Shown in pieces: positions 31,830-40,686 of a stretch of 64,000 nt of DNA. Position numbers and translations under genes: made by a program. Source of the DNA: Paenarthrobacter sp. A20. Lineage in GTDB: Bacteria > Actinomycetota > Actinomycetes > Actinomycetales > Micrococcaceae. Where the stretch lies: positions 1,674,001-1,738,000 of the forward strand of contig NZ_JALJWH010000001.1 of assembly GCF_024168825.1 (NCBI RefSeq), written 5' to 3'. Under the pieces are notes generated by a model. That model was given only the letters and a program-made list of their open reading frames with translations, was not told where the DNA came from and did not search any database. Every line of letters starts with the position of its first letter. Within the stretch, counting starts at the first letter, position 1.

Positions 31830-33323
31830 ATGACCACTATTCATCATTTCATTAACGGCACTGAGACCACGGGCGAGGGGGACCGTACGCAACCGGTGTA
31901 CAACCCGGCGACGGGGCGGGTTTCGGCAGAGCTGCGTCTGGCCAACGAGGCAGACCTGAACGCAACCGTCGCGGCGGCCCGCGCAGCAGCTGATTCCTGG
32001 GGCGATATTTCCCTTGCCAAGCGCACCGCGGTGTTGTTCAAGTTCCGTGAACTCGTCGCAGCGCACGTGGACGAACTCGCCGAGCTGATCACCGCCGAGC
32101 ACGGCAAGGTCCTTTCGGACGCGAAGGGTGAGATCGGCCGTGGCCTGGAGGTCATCGAGTTCGCCTGTGGCATCCCTCAGCTGCTCAAGGGCGACTACTC
32201 CGACCAGGTCTCCACCGGCATTGACGTCTTCTCCTTCCGCGAACCCCTGGGCGTGGTGGCTGGTATCACGCCGTTCAACTTCCCGGTCATGGTGCCGTTG
32301 TGGATGGCCCCGATGGCCATCGCCACCGGCAACGCGTTCATCCTCAAGCCTTCCGAGCGTGACCCGTCCGCCTCGATGCTGCTGGCCCAGCTGTGGAAGC
32401 AGGCCGGCCTGCCCGATGGCGTGTTCCAGGTCCTGCACGGCGGCAAGGAAACGGTCGATGGGTTGCTGACCCACCCGGACGTGGACGGCATCAGCTTTGT
32501 TGGGTCCACTCCGATCGCCCAGTATGTCCACGAGACCGCCACCAAGCACGGCAAAAGGGTTCAGGCCTTGGGCGGGGCGAAGAACCATGCCATCGTGATG
32601 CCCGACGCGGACCTGGACAACGCCGCCGACCACCTCGCTGCTGCTGCTTTCGGTTCCGCCGGGGAGCGCTGCATGGCCATCTCCGTCGCCGTGGCTGTGG
32701 GGGACGCTGCGGATCTGATCGTGAAGAAGGTCGAGGAACGCGCCCTGGCCATCAAGGTCAAGAACGGCACCGAACCCGACGCCGACATGGGCCCGGTCAT
32801 TACCCCGGCCTCCAAGGAACGCATCCTCCGGATCGTCACCGAAGCCGAAACCGCCGGAGCGGCGATGGTGGTGGACGGCCGCGACCTGGTAGTCCCCGGT
32901 CATGAAGATGGTTTCTGGGTTGGGCCTACCGTGATCGATCACGTCACGGCCGAAATGACGGCCTACGCCGAGGAAATCTTCGGACCGGTCCTGGTCGTGG
33001 TCCGTGTGGCGGATCTGGAGGAAGGCATCGCCCTGATCAACTCCAACCCGTACGGTAACGGCACGGCGATCTTCACCTCCAACGGCGCTGCAGCACGGAA
33101 GTTCCAGCGCTCCGTGACGGTGGGCATGGTCGGCATCAATGTGCCGCTGCCCGTCCCCGTGGCCTACCACTCCTTCGGCGGTTGGAAGAACTCCCTCTTC
33201 GGCGACAAGCACATCTACGGCCCCGAAGGCGTCTCCTTCTACACCCGTGGCAAAGTCATCACCTCACGCTGGCCCGAACCCACCCACGCCTCCGGCGCCT
33301 CCTACAACTTCCCCTCCAACTAG
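31830..33323 (+). CDS. mmsA: Methylmalonate/malonate-semialdehyde dehydrogenase (CoA-acylating)
   Basis: 497-aa aldehyde dehydrogenase of the MmsA/IolA branch. It oxidises malonate semialdehyde or methylmalonate semialdehyde with CoA, giving acetyl-CoA or propionyl-CoA plus CO2. Branch marks are GVVAGITPFNFPVMVPLWM, LGGAKNHAIVMPDAD and the catalytic Cys281 in GSAGERCMAIS. The same enzyme closes myo-inositol breakdown (IolA), which links it functionally to the IolD-like operon at 17-24 kb. It also serves valine and beta-alanine breakdown. Second gene of the LysR-controlled operon. Confidence 0.95.
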   Translation: MTTIHHFINGTETTGEGDRTQPVYNPATGRVSAELRLANEADLNATVAAARAAADSWGDISLAKRTAVLFKFRELVAAHVDELAELITAEHGKVLSDAKGEIGRGLEVIEFACGIPQLLKGDYSDQVSTGIDVFSFREPLGVVAGITPFNFPVMVPLWMAPMAIATGNAFILKPSERDPSASMLLAQLWKQAGLPDGVFQVLHGGKETVDGLLTHPDVDGISFVGSTPIAQYVHETATKHGKRVQALGGAKNHAIVMPDADLDNAADHLAAAAFGSAGERCMAISVAVAVGDAADLIVKKVEERALAIKVKNGTEPDADMGPVITPASKERILRIVTEAETAGAAMVVDGRDLVVPGHEDGFWVGPTVIDHVTAEMTAYAEEIFGPVLVVVRVADLEEGIALINSNPYGNGTAIFTSNGAAARKFQRSVTVGMVGINVPLPVPVAYHSFGGWKNSLFGDKHIYGPEGVSFYTRGKVITSRWPEPTHASGASYNFPSN

Positions 33324-33334
33324 TCCCCAACCGA

Positions 33335-33384
33335 ACGCCGGGGCCGTCGGGCTTGCTTATGGAGCGGCCACCGTCCCCGGCGTT
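33335..33384. terminator. Hairpin between mmsA and the Gfo/Idh gene
   Basis: AACGCCGGGG (33335-33344) pairs perfectly with CCCCGGCGTT (33375-33384); inner bases can extend the stem. A probable terminator, so the downstream oxidoreductase may have its own promoter or depend on read-through. Confidence 0.55.
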
Positions 33385-33475
33385 TGGAATCCCGACCGCT
33401 AACATCGGTCGACGCATGGAAAGGCAGTACTTTGCACCTCGAATCCCTGATACCACGTTTCTGGAAGAACATCAC

Positions 33476-34495
33476 ATGAACGAGGATGGGCACTTGGTCT
33501 GGGGACTTGTCGGCGCCAGCGACATCGCTGCCACCCGCATGATCCCTGCCTTTCGCCGGGTCGGTGACCTGGTGGCTGGAGTCTTCAGCAACGACGCCAA
33601 GCATGCGAAGTCCTATGCCCAGCGCCATGACATCGCCCGGCATCATGGAACCCTTGAGGAGCTCCTGTCGGACGGGGCAATCGATGCTGTCTACATTTCG
33701 AGCCGAAACGAATACCACTCGTCACAAGCCCTCGCGGCAGCCGCCGCGGGAAAGCACATTCTGTGTGAAAAGCCCGTAGCAACGACGCTCGAAGATGCTT
33801 ACACAATGATCGGGGCGTGCCGGGCCAATGACGTCGTGTTAGCCGTCAATCACCACCTCCCGGCAGCTGGAACTCATCGCACCATCCGGGAACTTGTCGC
33901 CGCTGGCGCCATCGGACGTCCTCTTAGCGCAAATGTCAGGCACTCCACACTCCTGCCTGAACGCCTCCGTGGCTGGCGGCTGGAGAGCGCCCCGGGCGCC
34001 GGCGTAGTCATGGATCTCTCGTGCCACAATGCCTCAGTCGTCAACCCACTGCTGGGCACTCGTCCCCTTGATGTCGTTGCCACGACGCTTTCCCAAGGCA
34101 GTTGGCCTTCCGGCGCGGACGACGCCTCCAGCGCCTCAATCCGATACGACGGCGGGGTCCTGGTCGATTTCCAGGACTCATTTACGCTGCCCTTTACGCC
34201 CTCGTTTATCAGAATCAACGGTGAACAAGGCAGCCTCGTTGGGCTTGATGTCATGACGCCAGAGCCGGTCGGATCTGTCCATCTCACTGACAACAGGGGG
34301 TGCCGGGAGATCTTGGTGGGGGACCGAAGGCATAGCTATGACATCACGCTCGAGCATTTCCGCTTAGCGGTACGCTCGGGTGCCCGACCCGTAGTCGATG
34401 GGCTTGATGCCGCGAACAATCTGGCGGTGAGTCTCGCTATCCAAGCAGCGTCAAACAGTGGCAAGAGAGAAGAAATAAGGTTCATGGAACGGTAG
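33476..34495 (+). CDS. Gfo/Idh/MocA-family oxidoreductase
   Basis: 339-aa NAD(P)-dependent sugar or cyclitol dehydrogenase. The N-terminal Rossmann domain begins GLVGASDIAATRMIPAF, and the catalytic Lys lies in LCEKPVATT. The alpha/beta C-terminal domain carries a conserved His region (LSCHNASVVNPLLG). ATG 33476 is favoured because the fold starts at once; an in-frame ATG at 33416 would add 20 residues. Inositol 2-dehydrogenase is one family member, so a role feeding the IolD-like pathway is possible but unproven. It faces a convergent MFS gene 82 bases on. Confidence 0.88.
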   Translation: MNEDGHLVWGLVGASDIAATRMIPAFRRVGDLVAGVFSNDAKHAKSYAQRHDIARHHGTLEELLSDGAIDAVYISSRNEYHSSQALAAAAAGKHILCEKPVATTLEDAYTMIGACRANDVVLAVNHHLPAAGTHRTIRELVAAGAIGRPLSANVRHSTLLPERLRGWRLESAPGAGVVMDLSCHNASVVNPLLGTRPLDVVATTLSQGSWPSGADDASSASIRYDGGVLVDFQDSFTLPFTPSFIRINGEQGSLVGLDVMTPEPVGSVHLTDNRGCREILVGDRRHSYDITLEHFRLAVRSGARPVVDGLDAANNLAVSLAIQAASNSGKREEIRFMER

Positions 34496-34577
34496 CTGCA
34501 GCGCCCGGCCGTCGACAACCAGGAACCGTTGGCGGCCAAGTGCTGGCTCAGTGACGGGGCATATAGTGCCGCCCGCC

Positions 34578-35837
34578 CTAGCGATCAGAGCTGGACGCGG
34601 GGATGCTTCGCAGGTGGTCGGCTACACCATCGTCCTTCCCAGGGGCCACGGCTTTGGCAAGGAGGACTCCGAAACCACAAAACAGCAACGGCAGGATGAA
34701 CGCCAGCGTCAGCCCAACCATTCCACCCAACCAGCCAATAATTGCCGGACCTGCCAGAAGGCCCACATACCCGCAGCTGACCACCCGTGCGAGTGTTTTG
34801 CCGGAATCGCTCCTTCCCGCAGCGCCCGCTGCGGTGTAAACCTGCGGAATGATCCCTGAAAGTCCCAGACCGAACAAGGTCCATCCGATGATGGAGAGCG
34901 GATAGAAGGTCGACACGACTACCGCAAGCATTCCTGCTCCGGCCATGATGGAACCGTAGCGGACCACTCGGACTGGACCCAACGCATTCGAAGCTCGATC
35001 GGCGAGGAGCCGACCGACTGTCATGGCCCCCGCAAACGCCCCATAGGCCAGGGCGGCCGCAGCCTCGGGCTCGTTGAGATGCTCGACCGTCTGGAGAGCG
35101 CTCCAATCGTTTGCCGCCCCTTCCGACAGCAGTATCAGGAACGCCATGACGGCGAGAGCGACGATTCTGCGCCTGTTACGACCAGACGTATCACGTACTG
35201 GCGATGCATGTTCGGCCAGCGACACAGGGCTGGTGCCGGTTTCGAGTCGGCGTTCGGTTGCCCGGGAAAGAAGGGCAGGCACCGAAGAAGCTGCGGCTGC
35301 CGCACCAACGAGGCAAGCAATGAAAAGAATCCATGCAAGGTCCAGACCGGTGGATTGCCCCGCTGCTGCGGCAACGGCACCCAGTGCGCCGCCAAGGGAA
35401 TAGAAAGCATGGAAGGCGGACATGATGGGCCGCCCGTATTCCCGCTCCACGACCACGGCATGCTGATTCATCGCCACATCGGTAATCCCGTGGCCGAGAC
35501 CAAAGATAAAAAGGGCGATCCCAAGGGAAACGGCGTCGGTGGCCATACCCGGTAAGTTCACCGTGATGACCAAGAGCCCTAGCCCCAACGAGCAGCTGGC
35601 ACGGCTTCCGATCCTGCGGATCAAGAGGCCGGTGAACTGCATGGACACCAACGCACCGAGCCCCAGAAGAAGGATGAGTCCGCCGAGCACGGCATGGGAA
35701 GTCCCTGTCCGCTCTTGGATGTCCGGAATATTGACAAGCCATATTGCTGAGAGGAACCCGACTCCCGCGAACGTGCCGAACACACCCCATCGTGCACGGA
35801 CGAGTGCCCGTCGAGGCGTGAGGATGCTGGGAGACAT
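34578..35837 (-). CDS. MFS transporter (YbjJ-like)
   Basis: 419-aa major facilitator with 12 predicted membrane segments. The first (WGVFGTFAGVGFLSAIWLVN) and the motif after segment 2 (GLLIRRIGSR) are typical of sugar-type MFS carriers. ATG 35837 is chosen because GGAAGGA precedes it; the longer in-frame start at 35912 adds a non-hydrophobic tail. The upstream gap 35838-36040 holds the palindrome GTACGATCGTAC (36028-36039), identical to one of the operators of the GMC operon, so it is probably co-regulated by the TetR protein encoded at 16254. Substrate unknown. Confidence 0.9.
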   Translation of the reverse strand: MSPSILTPRRALVRARWGVFGTFAGVGFLSAIWLVNIPDIQERTGTSHAVLGGLILLLGLGALVSMQFTGLLIRRIGSRASCSLGLGLLVITVNLPGMATDAVSLGIALFIFGLGHGITDVAMNQHAVVVEREYGRPIMSAFHAFYSLGGALGAVAAAAGQSTGLDLAWILFIACLVGAAAAASSVPALLSRATERRLETGTSPVSLAEHASPVRDTSGRNRRRIVALAVMAFLILLSEGAANDWSALQTVEHLNEPEAAAALAYGAFAGAMTVGRLLADRASNALGPVRVVRYGSIMAGAGMLAVVVSTFYPLSIIGWTLFGLGLSGIIPQVYTAAGAAGRSDSGKTLARVVSCGYVGLLAGPAIIGWLGGMVGLTLAFILPLLFCGFGVLLAKAVAPGKDDGVADHLRSIPASSSDR

Positions 35838-36027
35838 GGAGATCCTTCCGGACAATATTGTGGTTGGCGCTGCTACACATCGAGGGATGCGGTTGTCATT
35901 CGGAACGCGCATCCTCTAGAACCTGGAACGTTGGGAGCGGCCGTCAAAGGAGACCTCGAACGCCCCTCAGCCTCTGGACTGGTGCGTGCATCACAGGGAG
36001 AAGCAAGGTTCCCCCCCGAATTTATGT

Positions 36028-36039
36028 GTACGATCGTAC
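36028..36039. promoter_or_regulatory. TetR-type operator, identical to 16994-17005
   Basis: GTACGATCGTAC, within TGTGTACGATCGTACGC, between two tandem MFS genes and 191 bases upstream of the MFS start at 35837. The exact 12-base identity with the site in front of the GMC operon links two loci 19 kb apart. Confidence 0.6.
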
Positions 36040-36040
36040 G

Positions 36041-37336
36041 CTAACGCGCAGATTCGGACAAGGCCAGCTCCGCGCTGCGTTGCGCCGGAAGGACCTTTGA
36101 GACCATCGGTGAGAATGCGACGATCAAGACAAGGAGGGCAAGGGCAACAAATGGAATCGAAATCGAGCCAAACGCGCTCACGACGACGGTCATTCCCAGG
36201 GGCCCTGCGAGCATCGCAACGTAGCCGATTCCGGTGACGATACCGATGCTCCGCCCGGCGTTCGCGGGGTCGAGTCGACCCGCGCTCGATAGCATGACGG
36301 GGGCCATGCTTGCGACGCCTACGCCAACGAGGAACATGCCGCTGGCAAGTGTGAGATCACCTCGTCCCAGGATGAGGACCAGCGCTCCGAAGATGCCGAT
36401 AAGTCCGCTCACCAGTAATACTCTGACCTCTCCGAATCGCATCACCAGCCGATCGGAAATCATTCGTCCGGCAAACTCACCCAGGGAGAAGAAGGAGATT
36501 GCGACCGCAGCGGCTGCGGTGGTGGAGCCGTAAACCTCGACTCCGAACGTTTGACCCCAATCCCAAAGGGAAGACTCAACCCACATGGACAACACGAGCA
36601 TGCCGCCAAGTACGCATGCCAGGGCCGGCAAGCCTTTCTGGACGACACTCGTTTGTAGCCGCACTGAGTTCAGCTTGTGGTTCTGGTGGTCAGCCGGAAG
36701 GATCTGGTCTTTGCGGAGTACCCAGCCTCCGACCACCGCGCCAATCCCTGCGAGGATGAGGCCCTCTACTGCGTACAGGGGCAGCGGCGAATCATGGACG
36801 CCCAGTAGCACGATGAGGCCGCTCGACGCCCAGCCGCCCAAGAATCCACCGATGGGGAAGATGGCTTGGAATCCAGCCATGAGCGGCCGTTCGTAGTGAC
36901 GTTCCAAGGCTATTGCCAAGGCCCCCGTGGCGGTGTCGAGGCCGCCCCTGACGAGGCCGATGGCGACGCCCAGCACCAGCGCTGCGACGAAGGAATTAGT
37001 CAGGGCAAGAGGGAGGAAGCTTGCGGGAAAAAGCACCAAGAGGGGCCAGATGACCATTCGCGGCCCATATCTATCGGCCAAGGGACCGGTCAAAAAGCTT
37101 CCAATGACGGCGCCGACGCCTATGGCCGTCGTCAGCATGCCGAAATGGAGGGCGTCGACGGTGCCGTCGGACCCGATCCAGCCATAGCTGCGCTGGAGCG
37201 AGGATGTGCTCGACGACCACATGTTGAGGGCTACGCCTATCTGGAAGTAGCCGAAGAAGGTGGCGATACGGGCACGCACAAGCTGCGTTCGCGTGACACC
37301 GCCCCACGTAGAAGATTGAGCGTGCGTTAGGGTCAT
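36041..37336 (-). CDS. MFS transporter
   Basis: 431-aa major facilitator with 12 membrane segments, including motif A-like GPLADRYGPR after segment 2. It shares the style of the neighbouring carrier (LERHYERPLMAGFQAIFPIGGFLGGW here, VEREYGRPIMSAFHAFYSLGGALG there), so the two are probably homologous carriers with different substrates. It is divergent from the ThuA-like gene; the 294-base gap contains the palindromes at 37430-37445 and 37551-37578. Substrate unknown, probably a sugar or cyclitol. Confidence 0.9.
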   Translation of the reverse strand: MTLTHAQSSTWGGVTRTQLVRARIATFFGYFQIGVALNMWSSSTSSLQRSYGWIGSDGTVDALHFGMLTTAIGVGAVIGSFLTGPLADRYGPRMVIWPLLVLFPASFLPLALTNSFVAALVLGVAIGLVRGGLDTATGALAIALERHYERPLMAGFQAIFPIGGFLGGWASSGLIVLLGVHDSPLPLYAVEGLILAGIGAVVGGWVLRKDQILPADHQNHKLNSVRLQTSVVQKGLPALACVLGGMLVLSMWVESSLWDWGQTFGVEVYGSTTAAAAVAISFFSLGEFAGRMISDRLVMRFGEVRVLLVSGLIGIFGALVLILGRGDLTLASGMFLVGVGVASMAPVMLSSAGRLDPANAGRSIGIVTGIGYVAMLAGPLGMTVVVSAFGSISIPFVALALLVLIVAFSPMVSKVLPAQRSAELALSESAR

Positions 37337-37429
37337 TGCTGTTCTCCAATGGAAGGCGCCGGGCCGTTGCGCAGTTGTGCTGGCAGGCCGCCTCGGTTTC
37401 CAACGCCCTACCCCTCGGGCGTACCCAAG

Positions 37430-37445
37430 GTAATGTCCACATTAC
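37430..37445. promoter_or_regulatory. Operator candidate GTAATGT-CC-ACATTAC
   Basis: Perfect 7-bp arms with a 2-base centre, extendable outward (AAGGTAATGT...ACATTACTT, with one wobble pair). It lies 94 bases upstream of the MFS start at 37336. Confidence 0.55.
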
Positions 37446-37550
37446 TTCCAGTAAAGGAAAGTAAACCTTATAAGTCAAGAGGTAACGGTTGCTGATGCGG
37501 CAGCTACAGAGGGCGCTTGGTCGCGCTGGTTGCATAAGGTAAAGTATGCG

Positions 37551-37578
37551 TAAGCTTCATATTTACATATATAAGCTT
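37551..37578. promoter_or_regulatory. Repeated TAAGCTT elements two helical turns apart
   Basis: TAAGCTT occurs at 37551-37557 and 37572-37578, exactly 21 bases apart and flanking an AT-rich stretch. It lies 52 bases before the ThuA-like gene. Probably the control region of that gene; the AT-rich core may hold its -10. Confidence 0.45.
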
Positions 37579-37630
37579 TTGCCAGTCTTGGGCCTGCCCC
37601 GGCTGGGCGGTGCACCGTGAAGGAGTCCGA

Positions 37631-38305
37631 ATGACCAAAGTTCTATATCTCTACGGTGGCTGGCCGGGACACAACCCTTACGGCGTTGCGGACTGGACGC
37701 GGTCCTTGCTGCAGAGTCTGGATTTCGAGGTGCAGGAATCGACGGATATCTTCATCCTCGACCAGGATCTGACCGATTACGACCTGATAATCAACAACTG
37801 GAACAATGCCCTCCTCAGCGAGACTCTGACCCCGTCCCAGGAAGCACATCTGCTCGGCGCGGTGGAGGCAGGGACCGGATTCGTCTCATGGCATGGTGGT
37901 GGGGCGGCGTTCAGGGGCAGCGTGATGTACCACATGATGCTGGGCGCCGACGTGTTTTACCACCCTGCAGGTGAGGGAACGCGTCATCCATACCCGTTGT
38001 ATGTGATGGATCGGGACCATCCGATTACCCGTGGAATACAAGACTTCCATGCTGCCAGCGAGCAGTACTACATGAACGTAGACCCCCGCAATCACGTACT
38101 TCTTGAGACAGTGTTCGACGGCGAACACATGCCCTGGCTTGATGGCCAGCGCATGCCGCAAGCGTGGACCAAAGACTGGGGCAAGGGCCGGGTGTTCTAT
38201 AGTGCCCTCGGCCACTACTTGGACGACCTAACAGCTGCCCCGGTAGAGGAAATCGTCCGACGAGGTCTTCTTTGGGCACGCCGTAACCATCAATCCGCCG
38301 ACTAA
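37631..38305 (+). CDS. ThuA-like domain protein
   Basis: 224-aa protein of the ThuA/class-I amidotransferase-like fold. ThuA takes part in trehalose use through 3-keto-trehalose in rhizobia. Here the fold begins KVLYLYGGWPGHNPYGVADW, followed by SWHGGGAAFRGS, where glutaminases would have their nucleophile Cys; no Cys is seen. The end is GKGRVFYSALGHYLDD, a hallmark of ThuA. ATG 37631 has AAGGAG five bases upstream. Its stop overlaps the convergent UPF0303 stop by four bases. Context places it with the 3-keto-sugar operon. Confidence 0.87.
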   Translation: MTKVLYLYGGWPGHNPYGVADWTRSLLQSLDFEVQESTDIFILDQDLTDYDLIINNWNNALLSETLTPSQEAHLLGAVEAGTGFVSWHGGGAAFRGSVMYHMMLGADVFYHPAGEGTRHPYPLYVMDRDHPITRGIQDFHAASEQYYMNVDPRNHVLLETVFDGEHMPWLDGQRMPQAWTKDWGKGRVFYSALGHYLDDLTAAPVEEIVRRGLLWARRNHQSAD

Positions 38306-38778
38306 ACCCCCACCGTCTTCAGATAGCTCCGAATCCCGTCCACCACCAGTTGGTGGTCGTCGTCGGACGACAGCCCGGACACCGTGATCGCACCGATCAC
38401 GCCGGCGCCGCGCACCCGGATAGGGAACGAGCCTCCAGCCAAGGTGTAGTCCTCGTGGGCGAGCCAGCCGCCACCAACAGGACTGTGTCCTCGGGCGGAG
38501 AACTCCTCGGACAGCAACGCCGTGCTGTGCTCAAAGCGCAGCACCGACGCGGACTTGCGGCGGATCCACTCCTCCTGGTCCGAGGTTGCCCCCGGCAGGA
38601 CGCAGCGGAAGAGCACGATGTTATGACGGCGGATGTCGATGGCAACCCCGAAGCCGGCAGCGATGGCATGGTTGGCGATCAGCGAACCGAGCCGCCAGGC
38701 GTCGTGGTTGTCGAAGGCTGCGAAGACCAGCTCTTCCTCGTGCTGCTTCAGCTCAGCAATGCGCGGCGAGTCGGTCAT
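38302..38778 (-). CDS. UPF0303/GlcG-like (heme-degrading-domain) protein
   Basis: 158-aa protein of the UPF0303 family (PF03928, GlcG/HbpS-like fold). It contains VAIDIRRHNIVLFRCVLPGATSDQEEWIRRK and the Gly-rich end GGSFPIRVRGAGVIGAITVSGL. Members often sit in carbohydrate operons with Gfo/Idh proteins, but their biochemical role is unclear. It is the last gene of the 13-gene operon, overlapping the upstream oxidoreductase by four bases (ATGA). Confidence 0.85.
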   Translation of the reverse strand: MTDSPRIAELKQHEEELVFAAFDNHDAWRLGSLIANHAIAAGFGVAIDIRRHNIVLFRCVLPGATSDQEEWIRRKSASVLRFEHSTALLSEEFSARGHSPVGGGWLAHEDYTLAGGSFPIRVRGAGVIGAITVSGLSSDDDHQLVVDGIRSYLKTVGV

Positions 38779-39797
38779 GACGCACCCTCTACTGCGTCGG
38801 CCTCGTAGCTCAAACCGATCTGCCGGCGCATCTCGTCCATCGCCGCCATGATGGCCACGGTCTCGGCCGGGGGAAGGACGGTTCCAGCAGTAGAACCATC
38901 CCGAACCAGACGCTCCAGCTCAGCGGCCTGGAACTGCATCCCACGGCTGCCGACGGGCTCGTCATACCGTTCAATAACGCTGCCGTCCACGGCGTGGACT
39001 GTGAAAGGAACGGGGTTGTACCAAGTGTGCTCGATGTCGATCCAGCCGTTGGTTCCGATCACCATTGCGCGGTTGGCGCTGGCGGCATCGAGCTCACAAT
39101 CAACAATCGCCTGGGCGCCGTTGGTGTATTCGAAGATCGCAGCGGTCTGCCGGTCGACGCCCGTCGCGGACATGGAGGCGCTGGCCCGGATTGCGGCCGG
39201 CGTTCCCAGGATGTCAAACGCGAAGGAGACCGGATAAATGCCCAGGTCCAGCAGCGCTCCGCCGCCGAGCGCGGGATCGTTGAGCCGGTGCGCAGGGTCT
39301 TGGGGGAGGCTCTGGTTGTGGCTGGCGACCACCTTGCGGACCTCCCCGATGGTGCCGGCAGCGATGATGTCGCGAACGCGGATCATGTGCGGGAGGAACC
39401 GGGTCCACATGGCTTCCAGGGCCACGAGCCCCTTGGACTCGGCCACGTCAATGATGTCCTGTGCTTCGCGGGCGTTCATGGTGAACGACTTCTCCACCAG
39501 CACGTGCTTGCCAGCGTTCAAGGCCAGCAGCGCATTGGCGTGGTGGAACGGGTGCGGTGTGGCGATGTACACCACGTCAATCAACGGGTCAGCCACCAGA
39601 TCCTCATAGCAGCCATGCGCGGTGGCCACGCCATACTGCTCGGCGAACGCCTTGCTCGAGTCCAGCGAACGGGACCCCACGGCCTGCACCGTGAAGCCGT
39701 TCTCGTTCAGGTCCTTCGTCTGCAGCCCCGCAATAAAACCGGTGCCGAGGATTCCCCAGCGGATGGTTCCGTCGGAGGTGCCATTGCTGAGAGTCAC
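38775..39797 (-). CDS. Gfo/Idh/MocA-family oxidoreductase
   Basis: 340-aa oxidoreductase. The Rossmann start is IRWGILGTGFIAGLQTKDL. The EKP-type motif is EKSFTMN, with the catalytic Lys kept and Pro replaced by Ser. The C-terminal domain has LGGGALLDLGIYPVSFAFDILG, typical of the trans-dihydrodiol/xylose dehydrogenase-like branch. The start is GTG 39797 with AAAGGA upstream; the long ATG-initiated extension to 40109 lies over the upstream gene and is not credible. Likely one of the redox steps of the 3-keto-sugar pathway. Confidence 0.88.
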   Translation of the reverse strand: MTLSNGTSDGTIRWGILGTGFIAGLQTKDLNENGFTVQAVGSRSLDSSKAFAEQYGVATAHGCYEDLVADPLIDVVYIATPHPFHHANALLALNAGKHVLVEKSFTMNAREAQDIIDVAESKGLVALEAMWTRFLPHMIRVRDIIAAGTIGEVRKVVASHNQSLPQDPAHRLNDPALGGGALLDLGIYPVSFAFDILGTPAAIRASASMSATGVDRQTAAIFEYTNGAQAIVDCELDAASANRAMVIGTNGWIDIEHTWYNPVPFTVHAVDGSVIERYDEPVGSRGMQFQAAELERLVRDGSTAGTVLPPAETVAIMAAMDEMRRQIGLSYEADAVEGAS

Positions 39798-39801
39798 GTG
39801 C

Positions 39802-40686
39802 CTAGTCCTTTGTTGGGTCGGAAATTGGGTACGCCACAAACGCAAAGCGCCCGGAATCCGGCGACCAGCTGTTGACGTTGAGGGTACCTTGGCCGCCGAA
39901 GAGTGGCCATGTATGGAGGGGAGTGGTCCAGTCCTCGGTCGAAACAAGCACGACGTCGACCGGCAAGTCGGCGGGGTGGCCTTCCGTTCCGCTGGGGAAT
40001 CGGATGTAGCTGGCGAAGCGCCCATCGGGGGAGACGTGCGGAAACCAGTCGACGGTATCGGACTCGAGGAGCTGCTCGAATTCGTTGCCGTCGATCGTGA
40101 TCCGGGCAAGCTGGGCGTGGCCGGGTACCGAGCTGAACGATTCTGTGTTCAGGTACAGCCACTCCCCATCCGGCGAGTACTCCGGGCCGTCGCAGTGACC
40201 GGACCCGACATCAACGCGGGCGGCAGCACCGCCGTCGGACGCCAGGGTCATCAGGCGGCCCGGCTGCGTAAAGTCGCCCGCCTCGATGCCCACGTAGGCG
40301 AGTTCCTTTCCGTCAGGGCTGACTCCGTGGAGGAAGTGGAAGGAACCGTCGTCGTCAGTGATCCTGGTGGCCGGGCCACCGGAAAGCGCGGCACGGTAGA
40401 TGTGGCCATCGTTGGCGGAGAGGAAGATGTCCTTGCCGTCAGGTGCCAGAACGTGATCGTTGTTGAGGTCCGGGACGCCACTCAGCGGAACAGCCTCCAG
40501 GGAACTGGCGGACAGATCAAAGCGCCACAACTTTCCGTCCCCGTTGAGGACGAGTGCCTCGCCGTCGAGGGTCCAGTTGGGCGCCTCCAGCAGCACGTCA
40601 TCAGCGGAGTACACCAGCTCGGCCTGGCCGGTGACCGACGCGATCCAGACTTCGCAGCGCTGCCCGGGTTGAAGGGCGCGGATCAC
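39802..40686 (-). CDS. TolB-like beta-propeller protein
   Basis: 294-aa protein built of WD40/PD40 repeats of the TolB type: GVSPDGKELAYVG, YSPDGEWLYLNT, VSPDGRFASYIRF and WSPDSGRFAFVAYP. No signal peptide is present, so it is predicted cytoplasmic. It starts at GTG 40686, overlapping the DUF1080 gene by four bases. Homologues of this size are common in glycoside operons with Gfo/Idh proteins, and some related propellers are oligoglycoside-processing enzymes, but no catalytic role can be read from the sequence. It may bind or process an imported oligosaccharide. Confidence 0.85.
   Translation of the reverse strand: MIRALQPGQRCEVWIASVTGQAELVYSADDVLLEAPNWTLDGEALVLNGDGKLWRFDLSASSLEAVPLSGVPDLNNDHVLAPDGKDIFLSANDGHIYRAALSGGPATRITDDDGSFHFLHGVSPDGKELAYVGIEAGDFTQPGRLMTLASDGGAAARVDVGSGHCDGPEYSPDGEWLYLNTESFSSVPGHAQLARITIDGNEFEQLLESDTVDWFPHVSPDGRFASYIRFPSGTEGHPADLPVDVVLVSTEDWTTPLHTWPLFGGQGTLNVNSWSPDSGRFAFVAYPISDPTKD

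Noticed and set aside
31761..33212. 483-codon open frame on the minus strand across mmsA
   Set aside because: It lies fully antisense to a clear semialdehyde dehydrogenase with all motifs. Its His/Asp/Gly-rich product is typical of antisense frames in high-GC DNA.
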